A stretch of DNA of 64,000 nt, from the NCBI GenBank assembly GCA_025362495.1, contig JANYGI010000026.1:130118-194117 (forward strand), given 5' to 3'. The position numbers and the translations under genes are program-made. The notes beneath the pieces are model-generated. The model saw only the letters and a program-made list of their open reading frames with translations, ran no database searches and had not been told where the DNA came from. Every line of letters starts with the position of its first letter. The stretch's first letter is position 1. Below, in pieces: positions 51,772 to 59,249 of this stretch. Origin of the DNA: Byssovorax sp. (lineage in GTDB: Bacteria > Myxococcota_A > Polyangia > Polyangiales > Polyangiaceae).

Positions 51772-52932
51772 ATGGCACCTCGAATCTCCCCTCTTCTCGG
51801 CGCGACCCTCGTCTCTCTGCTCACCGCCTGCGGTCCGACGCGCGTGGCGATAAGCCCTCGCGACGTCGTCGACGTCGTCGTGCGGCCGGCCGCGGGGCCC
51901 GCGGTGTTCTGCCCCGGAGAGGCCTTCAAGGTCGAGGTCGTGGCTCACCTCCAGAACGGGCAATACTGCAGCAGCACCGATCGCACGCGCGGCTGCATGA
52001 AAGAGCAAGACGCCGTCATCGATCCCGTGCAGGTCCACCTCGAGGGCTCGACCGGCGGGATCCAGGGCAACCCGAAGAAGTTCCTCTGGGCCACCAGCGA
52101 CGATCCCCTCGTCACCGCGTCGACCGGCCTCGCGCTCAAAGCCTGGATCGAGCAGGCGGCGCCCGGCGGTGTCGAGCGATCCATGGTCGCGCAGACTCGC
52201 CTCGTGCCGATCTATGCGTGTCAGTCCCGCGCCCTCTTCGGCGGCGGGAGCGGCGGCTTTCGCGGCGAGAACGGCGGCCCCGGCCCTGATCTCGACATCG
52301 CCGTGACCACGCTCGCCAGCCCGTTTTACCCGGAGGCGGCGCTGATCCGGGTGATCAGCGGGACACATCGAGTCTATTACATCAGCCCCTCTCCGGCCGA
52401 GCCCGTGCAGATCACCTCGGCGGCCGAGGCCGGCGGCCAGGGCGCGTCGGGCCAGAACGGGTTCGACGGCGCGGCGGGCCAGGACGGCTCGGCCGCGTGC
52501 TCGCGCGGCGGCAACGGCGAGCACGGGAGGCACGGTTTCCCGGGCTCGAACGGCGGTAACGGCGGGCCCGGGGGGTTCATCCGGGTAACGCTCGACCGCG
52601 CCGCGGCAGGGCGCCTGCGCGGGCGGGTCCTGGCCACGAGCCAGGGCGGAGACGCCGGGCGCGCGGGCAACGGCGGCACCGGCGGCAGGGGCGGTCGAGC
52701 CGGTAACGGCGGGCCGTCGAGCCCCGATTGCCCCTCGGGCGGCGTCGCCGGCGAGAGCGGGCGCAATGGCAACGACGGCATGAGCGGGCAAGCGGGGTAT
52801 GCCGGGCCCAACGGGCCTTTGCCGGAGGTCGGGACGGCGAACCGAGAGGCCCTGTTCGGCACCGAGATGACGCTGATCCGTCAGATCGAGGCGACGAGGC
52901 TCCAGGAAGCCCCGGCGGCGACGACGAGGTGA
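51772..52932 (+). CDS. Gly-rich lipoprotein with collagen-like segment
   Basis: A 386-residue exported lipoprotein. ATG 51772 opens a signal peptide with lipobox LLTAC (Cys20). A conserved-looking N-terminal domain (about 30-160; VAHLQNGQYCSSTDRTRGCM) is followed by Gly-rich sequence twice: FGGGSGGFRGENGGPGPD (about 164-181) and a longer run (about 226-370) of irregular G-x-x repeats such as GQNGFDGAAGQDG and GRAGNGGTGGRGGRAGNGG, reminiscent of collagen-like or Gly-rich surface proteins. The stop codon lies within the hairpin shared with the convergent FHA gene. Surface location and structural role are inferred. Confidence 0.78.
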   Translation: MAPRISPLLGATLVSLLTACGPTRVAISPRDVVDVVVRPAAGPAVFCPGEAFKVEVVAHLQNGQYCSSTDRTRGCMKEQDAVIDPVQVHLEGSTGGIQGNPKKFLWATSDDPLVTASTGLALKAWIEQAAPGGVERSMVAQTRLVPIYACQSRALFGGGSGGFRGENGGPGPDLDIAVTTLASPFYPEAALIRVISGTHRVYYISPSPAEPVQITSAAEAGGQGASGQNGFDGAAGQDGSAACSRGGNGEHGRHGFPGSNGGNGGPGGFIRVTLDRAAAGRLRGRVLATSQGGDAGRAGNGGTGGRGGRAGNGGPSSPDCPSGGVAGESGRNGNDGMSGQAGYAGPNGPLPEVGTANREALFGTEMTLIRQIEATRLQEAPAATTR

Positions 52933-52976
52933 GCGACCGGGTCGCGCGACGCTCTCTCGCGCCGCGCGACGCTCAC
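52929..52976. terminator. Large inverted repeat spanning two convergent stop codons
   Basis: GTGAGCG (52929-52935) pairs with CGCTCAC (52970-52976), and GTCGCGCG (52941-52948) with CGCGCGAC (52963-52970). The repeat contains the stop codons of both convergent genes. No U-tract; probably a bidirectional intrinsic or Rho-assisted end. Confidence 0.5.
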
Positions 52977-55900
52977 TTCTCGAAGAGGGCCCGCAGCCCG
53001 GCCGGGATCCGCAGCGACTCGTGAGGCACCTTGAGCGAGGCTGTCCCGATCACCGCGCTGAGCACGCACAGCCCCTGCCGCGGCAGGTGATCGAGCCAGT
53101 AAAGGCCGACGGTCCCCTCGGGGGCCATGCGCCGCATCAGGGGCTCCAGAGGCACCATGACGCCCTCGCGCCACCGCACCAGATAGACCACGTTGGCGAG
53201 GCGCGCCGGCGTGGAGAGGCCGATGCGGCGGCGCACTCCCCCGTCGAAAGGGCCAGTGTGATCGAGGTAATCGACGGTCTGCGCGTCGCCGTAGGGATCG
53301 GGATCCGTCTTCTCGACCGTGACCAGCGTCCAGGCCCGGAGCGGGCGCAGGGCGCGGAGGAGCGTGCGAGTCATCTGCTCGAGCTCGGGCAGATCCGCCG
53401 CGGCGCGGGCCTCGCTGTACTGACCGTGCGCGAAGCCGTTGCGCTCCGACTGCATCAGGTTGGAGAGCGTCTCGAAGGTCTGGTTGGAGCCGAGCTTGAC
53501 GTCGAGGATCTCGCGCGCCGTGGCGCCGAACGCGTCGCGCGCCGGATCGAGGAGCCCCGCGGCGGTGCGGGCGAGCTCGCGCCAGGTGCCGAGCGGATAC
53601 CCGGCGCGGGTGCCGAGGCGCTTGGCGAGGCGCACCAGCGGCTCCAGCGACGCCGGGGTCGCCTCGGCGCGGGCAAACACGGCAGCGAGAGTCGCCACCG
53701 CGAGGAAACGCCAGGTGCTCTCCAGCACGTCGAAGAGCATCTTCACGCGCTCGATCGCGCTCGACGCCGAGATGGCCGCGTGCACCGTGCCGGCGATCGG
53801 GTAGGGGAGCCCGCCGCTCAGCGCCGATAGCACGCCGAGGGCCTCGCCGTGCTCGCGGGAGAGCTCCGCCGCGCGCTCGGCGGCGCCATCCTTGTGCAGG
53901 ATCTCCCAGGAAACCGAGCGTGGCAGCTCCGACAGGCCATCGGTCACGGCCGGGCGAGCGTGCCAGTCGCACTGGACGTGACTGGCAATCTCGCGGGCCT
54001 CGACGCTCTGGGGGACGACGGCGGCGATCACGCCCGGCGCGAGCGCGGCCACCAGGGATCCCGGCGGCGCGTGGCCGGCGACGACGGCGGCGAGCTCGCC
54101 CTCGAGCGCGTCGAGGACCTGGGGGCCAATCTCGCGGAGCGCGCTCTGCTCTTCCACGGCGAAGAGCAGCGTCGTGCGGCGGGCGCTGGTCGAGGCCGCG
54201 AGCGCCTCGCCCGCGGTGGTGATCCGGGCCCCCTGTGCCACGTCGCGGAGGTTCTTCGCCGCTGTGGTCGTGGCGTCGGCGGGGACGCGGATCATCGCCG
54301 AGAGCGAGAGCTCGAGCTCGCTCGCGGCCAGGGTCGCCTCGCCGGCGAAGGACCATGTTCCGTGCGCGAGCGACGCCAGGCCGGCGCCGCGGCAGAGCCC
54401 CGCGAGCAGCACCGCGGCCGAGGCGATCTCGTTCGGCCGGCCCGGCGCGAGCACGACGAACGTGCCTTCGACGAGGCCCACGGCGAGCGTCGGCCAGCGG
54501 CGGTGAACGGCCATCGCGGCGCGCACCATCGGAGAATGTGACCCGTCGCTCGGCGTCGGCGAGGCGGGCGCGGCGCGGGAGCCGCCTTCTCCGGCGCGCA
54601 CCAGCATCATCGCGCCGGCGCCGCGCTGCTCCAGGAAACAGCCAATCTCGAGCTCGAGGCCCGCCCGGCCGAGCAGGCCAGTCCCGGGATCCACCGTGCC
54701 CGCGGCGACCGCCGGCGTGAGGTAGCGTCGGTCGGCGAGGACCGCGCGCATGTCGCCGATCACGATCGGCACGGCGTGGACGAGCGGCGCTTCCTCGCCG
54801 CGGGCGAGCGTCCGCGCGCCGACCTCGACTGGCACGCTGCACTCGTCGCGGCGCCGCAGCCACCAGCGGATTCCATCGTGGCGCAGCGTGGCCGCGAAGC
54901 GCGAGGCCACGTCGGGCACCACCAGCTCGTTGCGCTCGGCGCCCTCGCCGGCGATCCTCCCGAGGCGCAGCGGCCCCGGCAAATCCAGGCGGAGCTCGGT
55001 GACGGCGCCGTCGCGCGCCTCGATCCGCAGCCGATCGGGAGGATCGATGTCGCCCCGCCACACCGCTTGACGTCGCCAGAGCGTCGGCACCGGCGCCGTC
55101 GCCGCGCGGGTGGGGGGAGCCACGGTGATCGACGGAGGTGTGATGTCCGGCGGAGGTGCGATGACCGGCGGAGGTGCGATGACCGGCGGAGGTGCGATGA
55201 CCGGCGGAGAGGCGATGACCGGCGGAGAGGCGATGACCGGCGGAGAGGCGATGACCGGAGCAGGAGCGATGACCGGCGGAGAGGCGATGACCGGGACAGG
55301 CTGGATCGCGGCCGGCGGCGGCGGCGCGGGAGGCACGGGGAGGCGGGGTGGCGGAGAGGGCCAGTCCATGGGCATCGTCCCGTGGAGGCCCGCGGGGCGC
55401 GCCGTCGCTGTGTCGACCGCCGGTGCGGCGAGGTAGGCCACGACGCCGGCATTTCCCGCCTGGATCGCGGCGTCAACGGGCCACACCAGCGCGGCGCCCG
55501 GGTGCTCGAGGGCGACGGCGACGCGCAGCCCGCGCAGATCCGCCTCGCCGCCGCGGAGAGGGAACGCGCCGCGCCACACCACGCTGAACGTCTCGGCGTC
55601 GGCGTCGATGGTCAAGGTGTCGACGACGAGGCCGAGATCGCGGACCGGGTCCCGGCTCTCCGGGTGGACGCGGGCCCGCGCGTGGATGCCGGGGAGCTGC
55701 GTTTGCAGGCGCGCTCGCGCGGCGTGCATCCCATCGAGGACCAGCCACTCATCGCCGTGGAGCTGGGCTATCCGCTGGTCGTCGGGGGCGCTGTGAAAGT
55801 AGTCCCAGGCGAACGAGTCCGGGACCTCGAGAATGGCCCCCTCGGCGCGCTTCTTCGGCGCATCGCCGAGGAGCTTGCGGCGCTCGGCGCCGTAGCGCGA

Positions 55901-56464
55901 GATCGGGCCGAAGCCCGCCACGCGCGTCGGAGCCTTCGGATCCACCAGGTTGGGGAGCGCCACGGCGTCGCGGCCGGCGCCGATCCCGAGCGGGTTCTTC
56001 TCGAAGAGCAGGCCGCCATAGGCCCGCTCGTAGCGCAGCGGGATCCGCTCGAAGCGCGCGATCTGCGTCGGCGTGGCCACGGCGCGATCGCCGAAGACGT
56101 GGACTGTCTTGTCGAGCAGCGGGGCGCCGCGATAGAGGGCCAGCCGCACGGCGAGCGCGGTCAACGGCTGGCCGGCGGGCGCGCAGGCGTGGCCCACCGC
56201 CGTGACGTCGACAGCGGGCCGGTAGGGGACGAGATCGCTGGCGGCGCGCACAGTCCGCATCGGGCTGTTGTCGAAGCGGATCTCGTCGCGCACGATCGGC
56301 GCGGGCGCGACGAGGGCCGCGACGCCGCCCGGCGTGAACGCGAAGGTGGCCTTCGCGACGACGGTGACGCGGAGCACGCCGTGATGGCGGAACACCAGCG
56401 CAGCGGCCGCAACGGGCCCGGCGGCGACGAGGAGAACGGGTGAGGGCGGGGCGATCGTCGACAC
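52973..56464 (-). CDS. DUF2169-FHA-degenerate GGDEF protein with HEPN-like motif
   Basis: A 1163-residue cytoplasmic multidomain protein. Residues about 20-350 match DUF2169, a domain found next to type VI secretion genes: VVAKATFAF, RPAVDVTAVGHACAPAGQPL, VFGDRA, PLRYERAYGGLLFEKNPLG and ALPNLVDP. Next a linker of VIASPP/VIAPPP hexapeptides (about 390-443), an FHA-like domain (about 490-570; RLGRIAGEGAERNELVV, DVASRFAATL; the usual His is absent), and DPGTGLLGRAGLELEIG (about 591), a GGDEF start without a GGDEF active site. Near the C terminus SERNGFAHG (R1008-N-x3-H1013) fits the Rx4-6H motif of HEPN domains. Start GTG 56464. No other secretion gene is in the window, so the T6SS link rests on family knowledge only. 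Confidence 0.78.
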   Translation of the reverse strand: MSTIAPPSPVLLVAAGPVAAAALVFRHHGVLRVTVVAKATFAFTPGGVAALVAPAPIVRDEIRFDNSPMRTVRAASDLVPYRPAVDVTAVGHACAPAGQPLTALAVRLALYRGAPLLDKTVHVFGDRAVATPTQIARFERIPLRYERAYGGLLFEKNPLGIGAGRDAVALPNLVDPKAPTRVAGFGPISRYGAERRKLLGDAPKKRAEGAILEVPDSFAWDYFHSAPDDQRIAQLHGDEWLVLDGMHAARARLQTQLPGIHARARVHPESRDPVRDLGLVVDTLTIDADAETFSVVWRGAFPLRGGEADLRGLRVAVALEHPGAALVWPVDAAIQAGNAGVVAYLAAPAVDTATARPAGLHGTMPMDWPSPPPRLPVPPAPPPPAAIQPVPVIASPPVIAPAPVIASPPVIASPPVIASPPVIAPPPVIAPPPVIAPPPDITPPSITVAPPTRAATAPVPTLWRRQAVWRGDIDPPDRLRIEARDGAVTELRLDLPGPLRLGRIAGEGAERNELVVPDVASRFAATLRHDGIRWWLRRRDECSVPVEVGARTLARGEEAPLVHAVPIVIGDMRAVLADRRYLTPAVAAGTVDPGTGLLGRAGLELEIGCFLEQRGAGAMMLVRAGEGGSRAAPASPTPSDGSHSPMVRAAMAVHRRWPTLAVGLVEGTFVVLAPGRPNEIASAAVLLAGLCRGAGLASLAHGTWSFAGEATLAASELELSLSAMIRVPADATTTAAKNLRDVAQGARITTAGEALAASTSARRTTLLFAVEEQSALREIGPQVLDALEGELAAVVAGHAPPGSLVAALAPGVIAAVVPQSVEAREIASHVQCDWHARPAVTDGLSELPRSVSWEILHKDGAAERAAELSREHGEALGVLSALSGGLPYPIAGTVHAAISASSAIERVKMLFDVLESTWRFLAVATLAAVFARAEATPASLEPLVRLAKRLGTRAGYPLGTWRELARTAAGLLDPARDAFGATAREILDVKLGSNQTFETLSNLMQSERNGFAHGQYSEARAAADLPELEQMTRTLLRALRPLRAWTLVTVEKTDPDPYGDAQTVDYLDHTGPFDGGVRRRIGLSTPARLANVVYLVRWREGVMVPLEPLMRRMAPEGTVGLYWLDHLPRQGLCVLSAVIGTASLKVPHESLRIPAGLRALFEK
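55134..55295 (-). repeat. 18-bp tandem repeat, about 9 units, coding
   Basis: Plus-strand unit GGAGGTGCGATGACCGGC (three exact copies at 55152-55205), with GGAGAGGCGATGACCGGC variants downstream. It encodes the Pro-Val-Ile-Ala hexapeptides of the DUF2169-FHA linker. Near-identity of units suggests recent copy-number change. Confidence 0.88.
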
Positions 56465-56587
56465 GGGCGGGGAGGGACCTTAGCCCCGTCGGCGCACCAT
56501 GGGGAAAGTACCCGCGCGCGATCGACGGAGGGCGGCCCCCCGCGCCCCGGAGCCTCGCGCGGCGTCTCCGGCTCGACGCCTCACCGG

Positions 56588-56719
56588 GAAGCGCGGCAGC
56601 TCGTTGTCGTAATTGGCCTTCACCTGCGCCGGGGTGAGCTGCCCGTCGTGGATCCGCACCACGGCGAGGGCCAGTGTCCCGAACAGCGTGAACCCGTTTC
56701 CGTTGCGGCCCCACCCCTG
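56588..56719 (-). pseudogene. Decayed 3' end of a LamG-domain gene
   Basis: On the minus strand the frame from 56719 to 56588 reads GRNGNGFTLFGTLALAVVRI then HDGQLTPAQVKANYDNELPR, which is the characteristic last strand and tail of LamG/concanavalin-like domains (V-R-I-H-D-G-x-L-T-x-A-Q-V-x-A-N-Y). An in-frame stop (TAG, 56720-56722) cuts off everything upstream, and the frame after Phe becomes Arg-rich read-through. No full gene is present. Confidence 0.55.
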
Positions 56720-56734
56720 CTAGGCTCGCGCGCC

Positions 56735-57346
56735 ATGGGCCTCATTCTTTACGGCAACCACTCCTCCGGGCACGCGTACAAGCCGGCGCTGTTCCTCGCG
56801 CTCGCAGGGATCCCGTTCGAGTACCGGCCGATCAACCTCGATCTGCCGCGGATCGAGCGGCCGGCCGATTTCGTCGCCGTCAGCCCCTTCGGCGAGGTCC
56901 CGGTGCTCATCGAAGAGGGGGTGTCGCTCGCGCAGTCGAATGCCATCCTTCTTCACCTCGCGCGGCGCCATCATCGCTTTGGCGCCGCCGACGAGGCCGG
57001 GTGGGATCGCCTGACGCAATGGCTCTTCTGGGAGGCCAACCGGGTGGGCTTCTCGGTGCCGAACCTCCGCTTCGCGTACCGCGTCGCGCGCGACACTCCG
57101 GCCGACGTCGTGCGGTGGCTGCACGCCCGCGCCGTCGACGATCTCGGCCGCCTCGAAGGCGAGCTTCAGGACAGATCCTTCTTGCTCGGGACCGAGCCGA
57201 GCATCGCCGACATCGCCTGTTCTGCGTACCTGTTCTGGCTCGATCAGGCGGGGATCGACGGCGCCGAATATCCGGCTGTCGGCGCCTGGCTCGCGCGCAT
57301 CGCCTCGCTCCCCGGCTGGCGATCACCCGACGATCTGCTCGGCTGA
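56735..57346 (+). CDS. Glutathione S-transferase family protein
   Basis: A 203-residue GST. N-terminal thioredoxin-fold: LILYGNHSSGHAYKPALFLA (Ser near residue 9-10 as catalytic candidate), cis-Pro in GEVPVLIEEG, and S-N-A-I after VSLAQ for glutathione binding. C-terminal helical domain holds FLLGTEPSIADIACSAYLFW, with the conserved N-capping box S-x-x-D. Transfers glutathione to electrophiles or acts in detoxification; substrate unknown. ATG 56735 is the natural start. Not linked to neighbours: it converges on the flagellar cluster. Confidence 0.92.
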   Translation: MGLILYGNHSSGHAYKPALFLALAGIPFEYRPINLDLPRIERPADFVAVSPFGEVPVLIEEGVSLAQSNAILLHLARRHHRFGAADEAGWDRLTQWLFWEANRVGFSVPNLRFAYRVARDTPADVVRWLHARAVDDLGRLEGELQDRSFLLGTEPSIADIACSAYLFWLDQAGIDGAEYPAVGAWLARIASLPGWRSPDDLLG

Positions 57347-57448
57347 ACCGAGCGCGCCGGCGGCGCCCCGCGACGCCGCGGCGCGAGCGTGCTCGGCGCC
57401 GCGACGGCGATCCTCCAGGCGACGATCACGCCGGGGGGGCGCGGTTCG

Positions 57449-57940
57449 CTAGGGCGCGTGAGGCGCGGGATGCGCCGCCACCGGAGGCTGATTCTCCTTG
57501 ATGGCGCCCTTGCCGACGGCGATCGAGACGGCGGTCGCCGTCCGGTAGAGCCGCGGATCGAGCACGACCTGCGCCGCCTTGCGCGATGTCAAATCCACGA
57601 CGATGGGTGCCAGCAGATTGGCAACCAGGCCTCCCGCGGCGCCGCCCGAGGCGAGCGTCACGAGGACGGCGACGTTGCCGTCGGACAGGCCCGCGGCCCC
57701 GGCCAGATCGGTCGCGCCGGGGCGCGGGTACGTCGGCCCGAACAGCGCGCCATCCACGACCGGGAGGGCCACCGCCGGCGTGAGCAGCGATTGCAGGTGG
57801 GCAATCTCGCCCTCGCCTTCGCCTTGCAGGAAGGCAAAGCGGGTCTCCGAGGGGAAGCCCACGAGGCCACCTGGAAACTCGATGACGGTCGCCTCGGGGA
57901 TGTCGAGGGTGCCAAACCGTGTCGTCTCGATTCGAATCAT
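57449..57940 (-). CDS. fliW: Flagellar assembly factor FliW
   Basis: A 163-residue FliW. RIETTRFGTLDIPEATVIEF, then P-G-G-L-V-G-F, is the family start, with FAFLQGEGEGEIAHLQSL and VVLDPRLY in the usual order. FliW binds flagellin and also CsrA; free FliW relieves CsrA repression of flagellin translation. The C-terminal 15 residues are an extra Pro/His/Ala tail. ATG 57940 overlaps the csrA stop by 4 bp (ATGA), so the two partners are co-translated. Last gene of the flagellar run. Confidence 0.93.
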   Translation of the reverse strand: MIRIETTRFGTLDIPEATVIEFPGGLVGFPSETRFAFLQGEGEGEIAHLQSLLTPAVALPVVDGALFGPTYPRPGATDLAGAAGLSDGNVAVLVTLASGGAAGGLVANLLAPIVVDLTSRKAAQVVLDPRLYRTATAVSIAVGKGAIKENQPPVAAHPAPHAP

Positions 57941-58179
57941 TCCGGATCCTCCTGCGGAGCTGTGGCCTCGGCCGACAGCGCCCCTTTGAGCGGCGGTGAG
58001 CTCGTCGCCGCGGTGTTGGCGGCCACGATCGAGTCGTGGACTTCGCCGCGAAGCACGAGCACGCCGCGCGGCGCGATCACGCCGAGCCGCACGCCGCGCG
58101 AGCCTACTTCGGTCACCATGACCTCGATTCCATTCCCGATGACGATCCGCTCGCCCACGCGCCTTTGAACAATCAGCAT
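57937..58179 (-). CDS. csrA: Carbon storage / translational regulator CsrA
   Basis: An 80-residue CsrA, an RNA-binding dimer recognising GGA motifs in leader regions. The core LIVQRRVGERIVIGNGIEVM, V-R-L-G-V-I-A-P-R and the VHDSI box are family standard; core length is about 60 residues and a 20-residue Ala/Pro/Ser tail is added. Lies between flgL and fliW, as in many flagellated bacteria, where CsrA controls flagellin synthesis. Separated from flgL by 189 bp that include a hairpin, so it may have its own promoter. Confidence 0.93.
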   Translation of the reverse strand: MLIVQRRVGERIVIGNGIEVMVTEVGSRGVRLGVIAPRGVLVLRGEVHDSIVAANTAATSSPPLKGALSAEATAPQEDPE

Positions 58180-58310
58180 GTTGCTCGCTCCTCCCCGGTG
58201 TTGCGCGGGGACCTCTCGAATCGCGCTCCTCGTCCCCCCCGCGGGAGACGATGGTATAGCGCGGGGCACAGCGGTTCATCCATCAACAGACGGACTCCAC
58301 AAAGCAGGAA

Positions 58311-58338
58311 GCGCGCCAGACCTTCCGGTGTGGCGCGC
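58311..58338 (-). terminator. Hairpin downstream of flgL
   Basis: GCGCGCCA-GACCTTCCGGTG-TGGCGCGC: 8-bp perfect stem, with ACC/GGT pairing inside the loop. It lies 31 bp after the flgL stop; the minus strand continues TTCCTGCTTTG, moderately U-rich. It would separate the flgH-L transcript from csrA-fliW. Confidence 0.5.
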
Positions 58339-58368
58339 CTCGCTGCTCGCGGTCGCGATCGTCGCCCG

Positions 58369-59247
58369 CTACCCGTGGGCGAGGCTCGGGAGGCTGAGGA
58401 GCTGGCCAGTCACCGCGATGCTCTGCTCGTAGGCCGTCTTGGCCCGCGAGAGATCGGAGTACGCGGCGACGGGATCGGCCTCGACCGCCGAGGCGCGGGC
58501 CTTGGCGATCGTCAGCAGGGCCGAGCTCGTGATGCTGTCGGCCGATCGAAATCGATCGCCGAGGATCCCGGCCTGCGTGCGCGCATTGACCACCTGAGCG
58601 TGCGACGCCGTCATGTTGTCGATCCCCACCTGAACGCCGGCGAGGTTGTTGGTCGACAGCGCCGTCGAGAGATCGGCGAGATCCTGGAGCACGTCGCGCC
58701 CGCCCTTGGCGGTGAACGCCGTCGCGCCGCTGACGTTCGACGAGACGACGACGTTGTCGGCGATCTCCACCCCGATGACGTTGTCGTTGCCGACGAACGC
58801 GCCCGCGGCGTTCACCGGCGGGGTCGACGTGGACGTCCCGCCGAAGAGGTAGCCGCTGGTGCCGCGCGCGTTGGCGTAGCTCAGCATCGTGCTGCGGAGC
58901 ACGTCAATCTGGGAGGCCGCGATGGCGCGCTGGGCTGGGCCCTTGTCGCCGCTGGCCATGTCGATGGCGAGCTCCTGCGCCCGCACGAGCACGTCACTCG
59001 CGGAGGCCAGCGTCGTCTCGGCGAGATCGAGCTGTGAGCCTGCGCGGCTCATCGTCTCGTGGCGCGAGTTGAGCCGCGACGTGGCGCCGTCGGCCTGCGC
59101 CGCCGCCGCGTACGCCGCGGGGCCCTCGGACGGCGTCTGGATGGCCAGGCCCGACGAGGCCTGCGCGGAGGCCTTGGCGAGGCGTTCGGCGCTGTGCTGG
59201 CGATCGAGGGTCATCTGCGCGAAGCGCATGTTGTCGGTGATTCTCAT
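58369..59247 (-). CDS. flgL: Flagellar hook-associated protein 3 (FlgL)
   Basis: A 292-residue hook-filament junction protein of the flagellin superfamily. Starts MRITDNMRFAQMTLDRQ; N- and C-terminal helices (ERLAKASAQASSGLAIQTPS; LSRAKTAYEQSIAVTGQLLS) are the conserved D0/D1 coiled-coil parts; SGYLFGGT is the typical middle. ATG 59247 lies 2 bp after the flgK stop; a GTG at 59253 is an alternative. Acts outside the cell, at the hook tip after FlgK. No flagellin gene is in the window. Confidence 0.93.
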   Translation of the reverse strand: MRITDNMRFAQMTLDRQHSAERLAKASAQASSGLAIQTPSEGPAAYAAAAQADGATSRLNSRHETMSRAGSQLDLAETTLASASDVLVRAQELAIDMASGDKGPAQRAIAASQIDVLRSTMLSYANARGTSGYLFGGTSTSTPPVNAAGAFVGNDNVIGVEIADNVVVSSNVSGATAFTAKGGRDVLQDLADLSTALSTNNLAGVQVGIDNMTASHAQVVNARTQAGILGDRFRSADSITSSALLTIAKARASAVEADPVAAYSDLSRAKTAYEQSIAVTGQLLSLPSLAHG

Positions 59248-59249
59248 GG

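Noticed and set aside
55110-55436. Plus-strand frame of MTGGGA/MTGGEA repeats
   Set aside because: Antisense of the Pro-Val-Ile-Ala linker in the DUF2169-FHA gene; no start context or domain.
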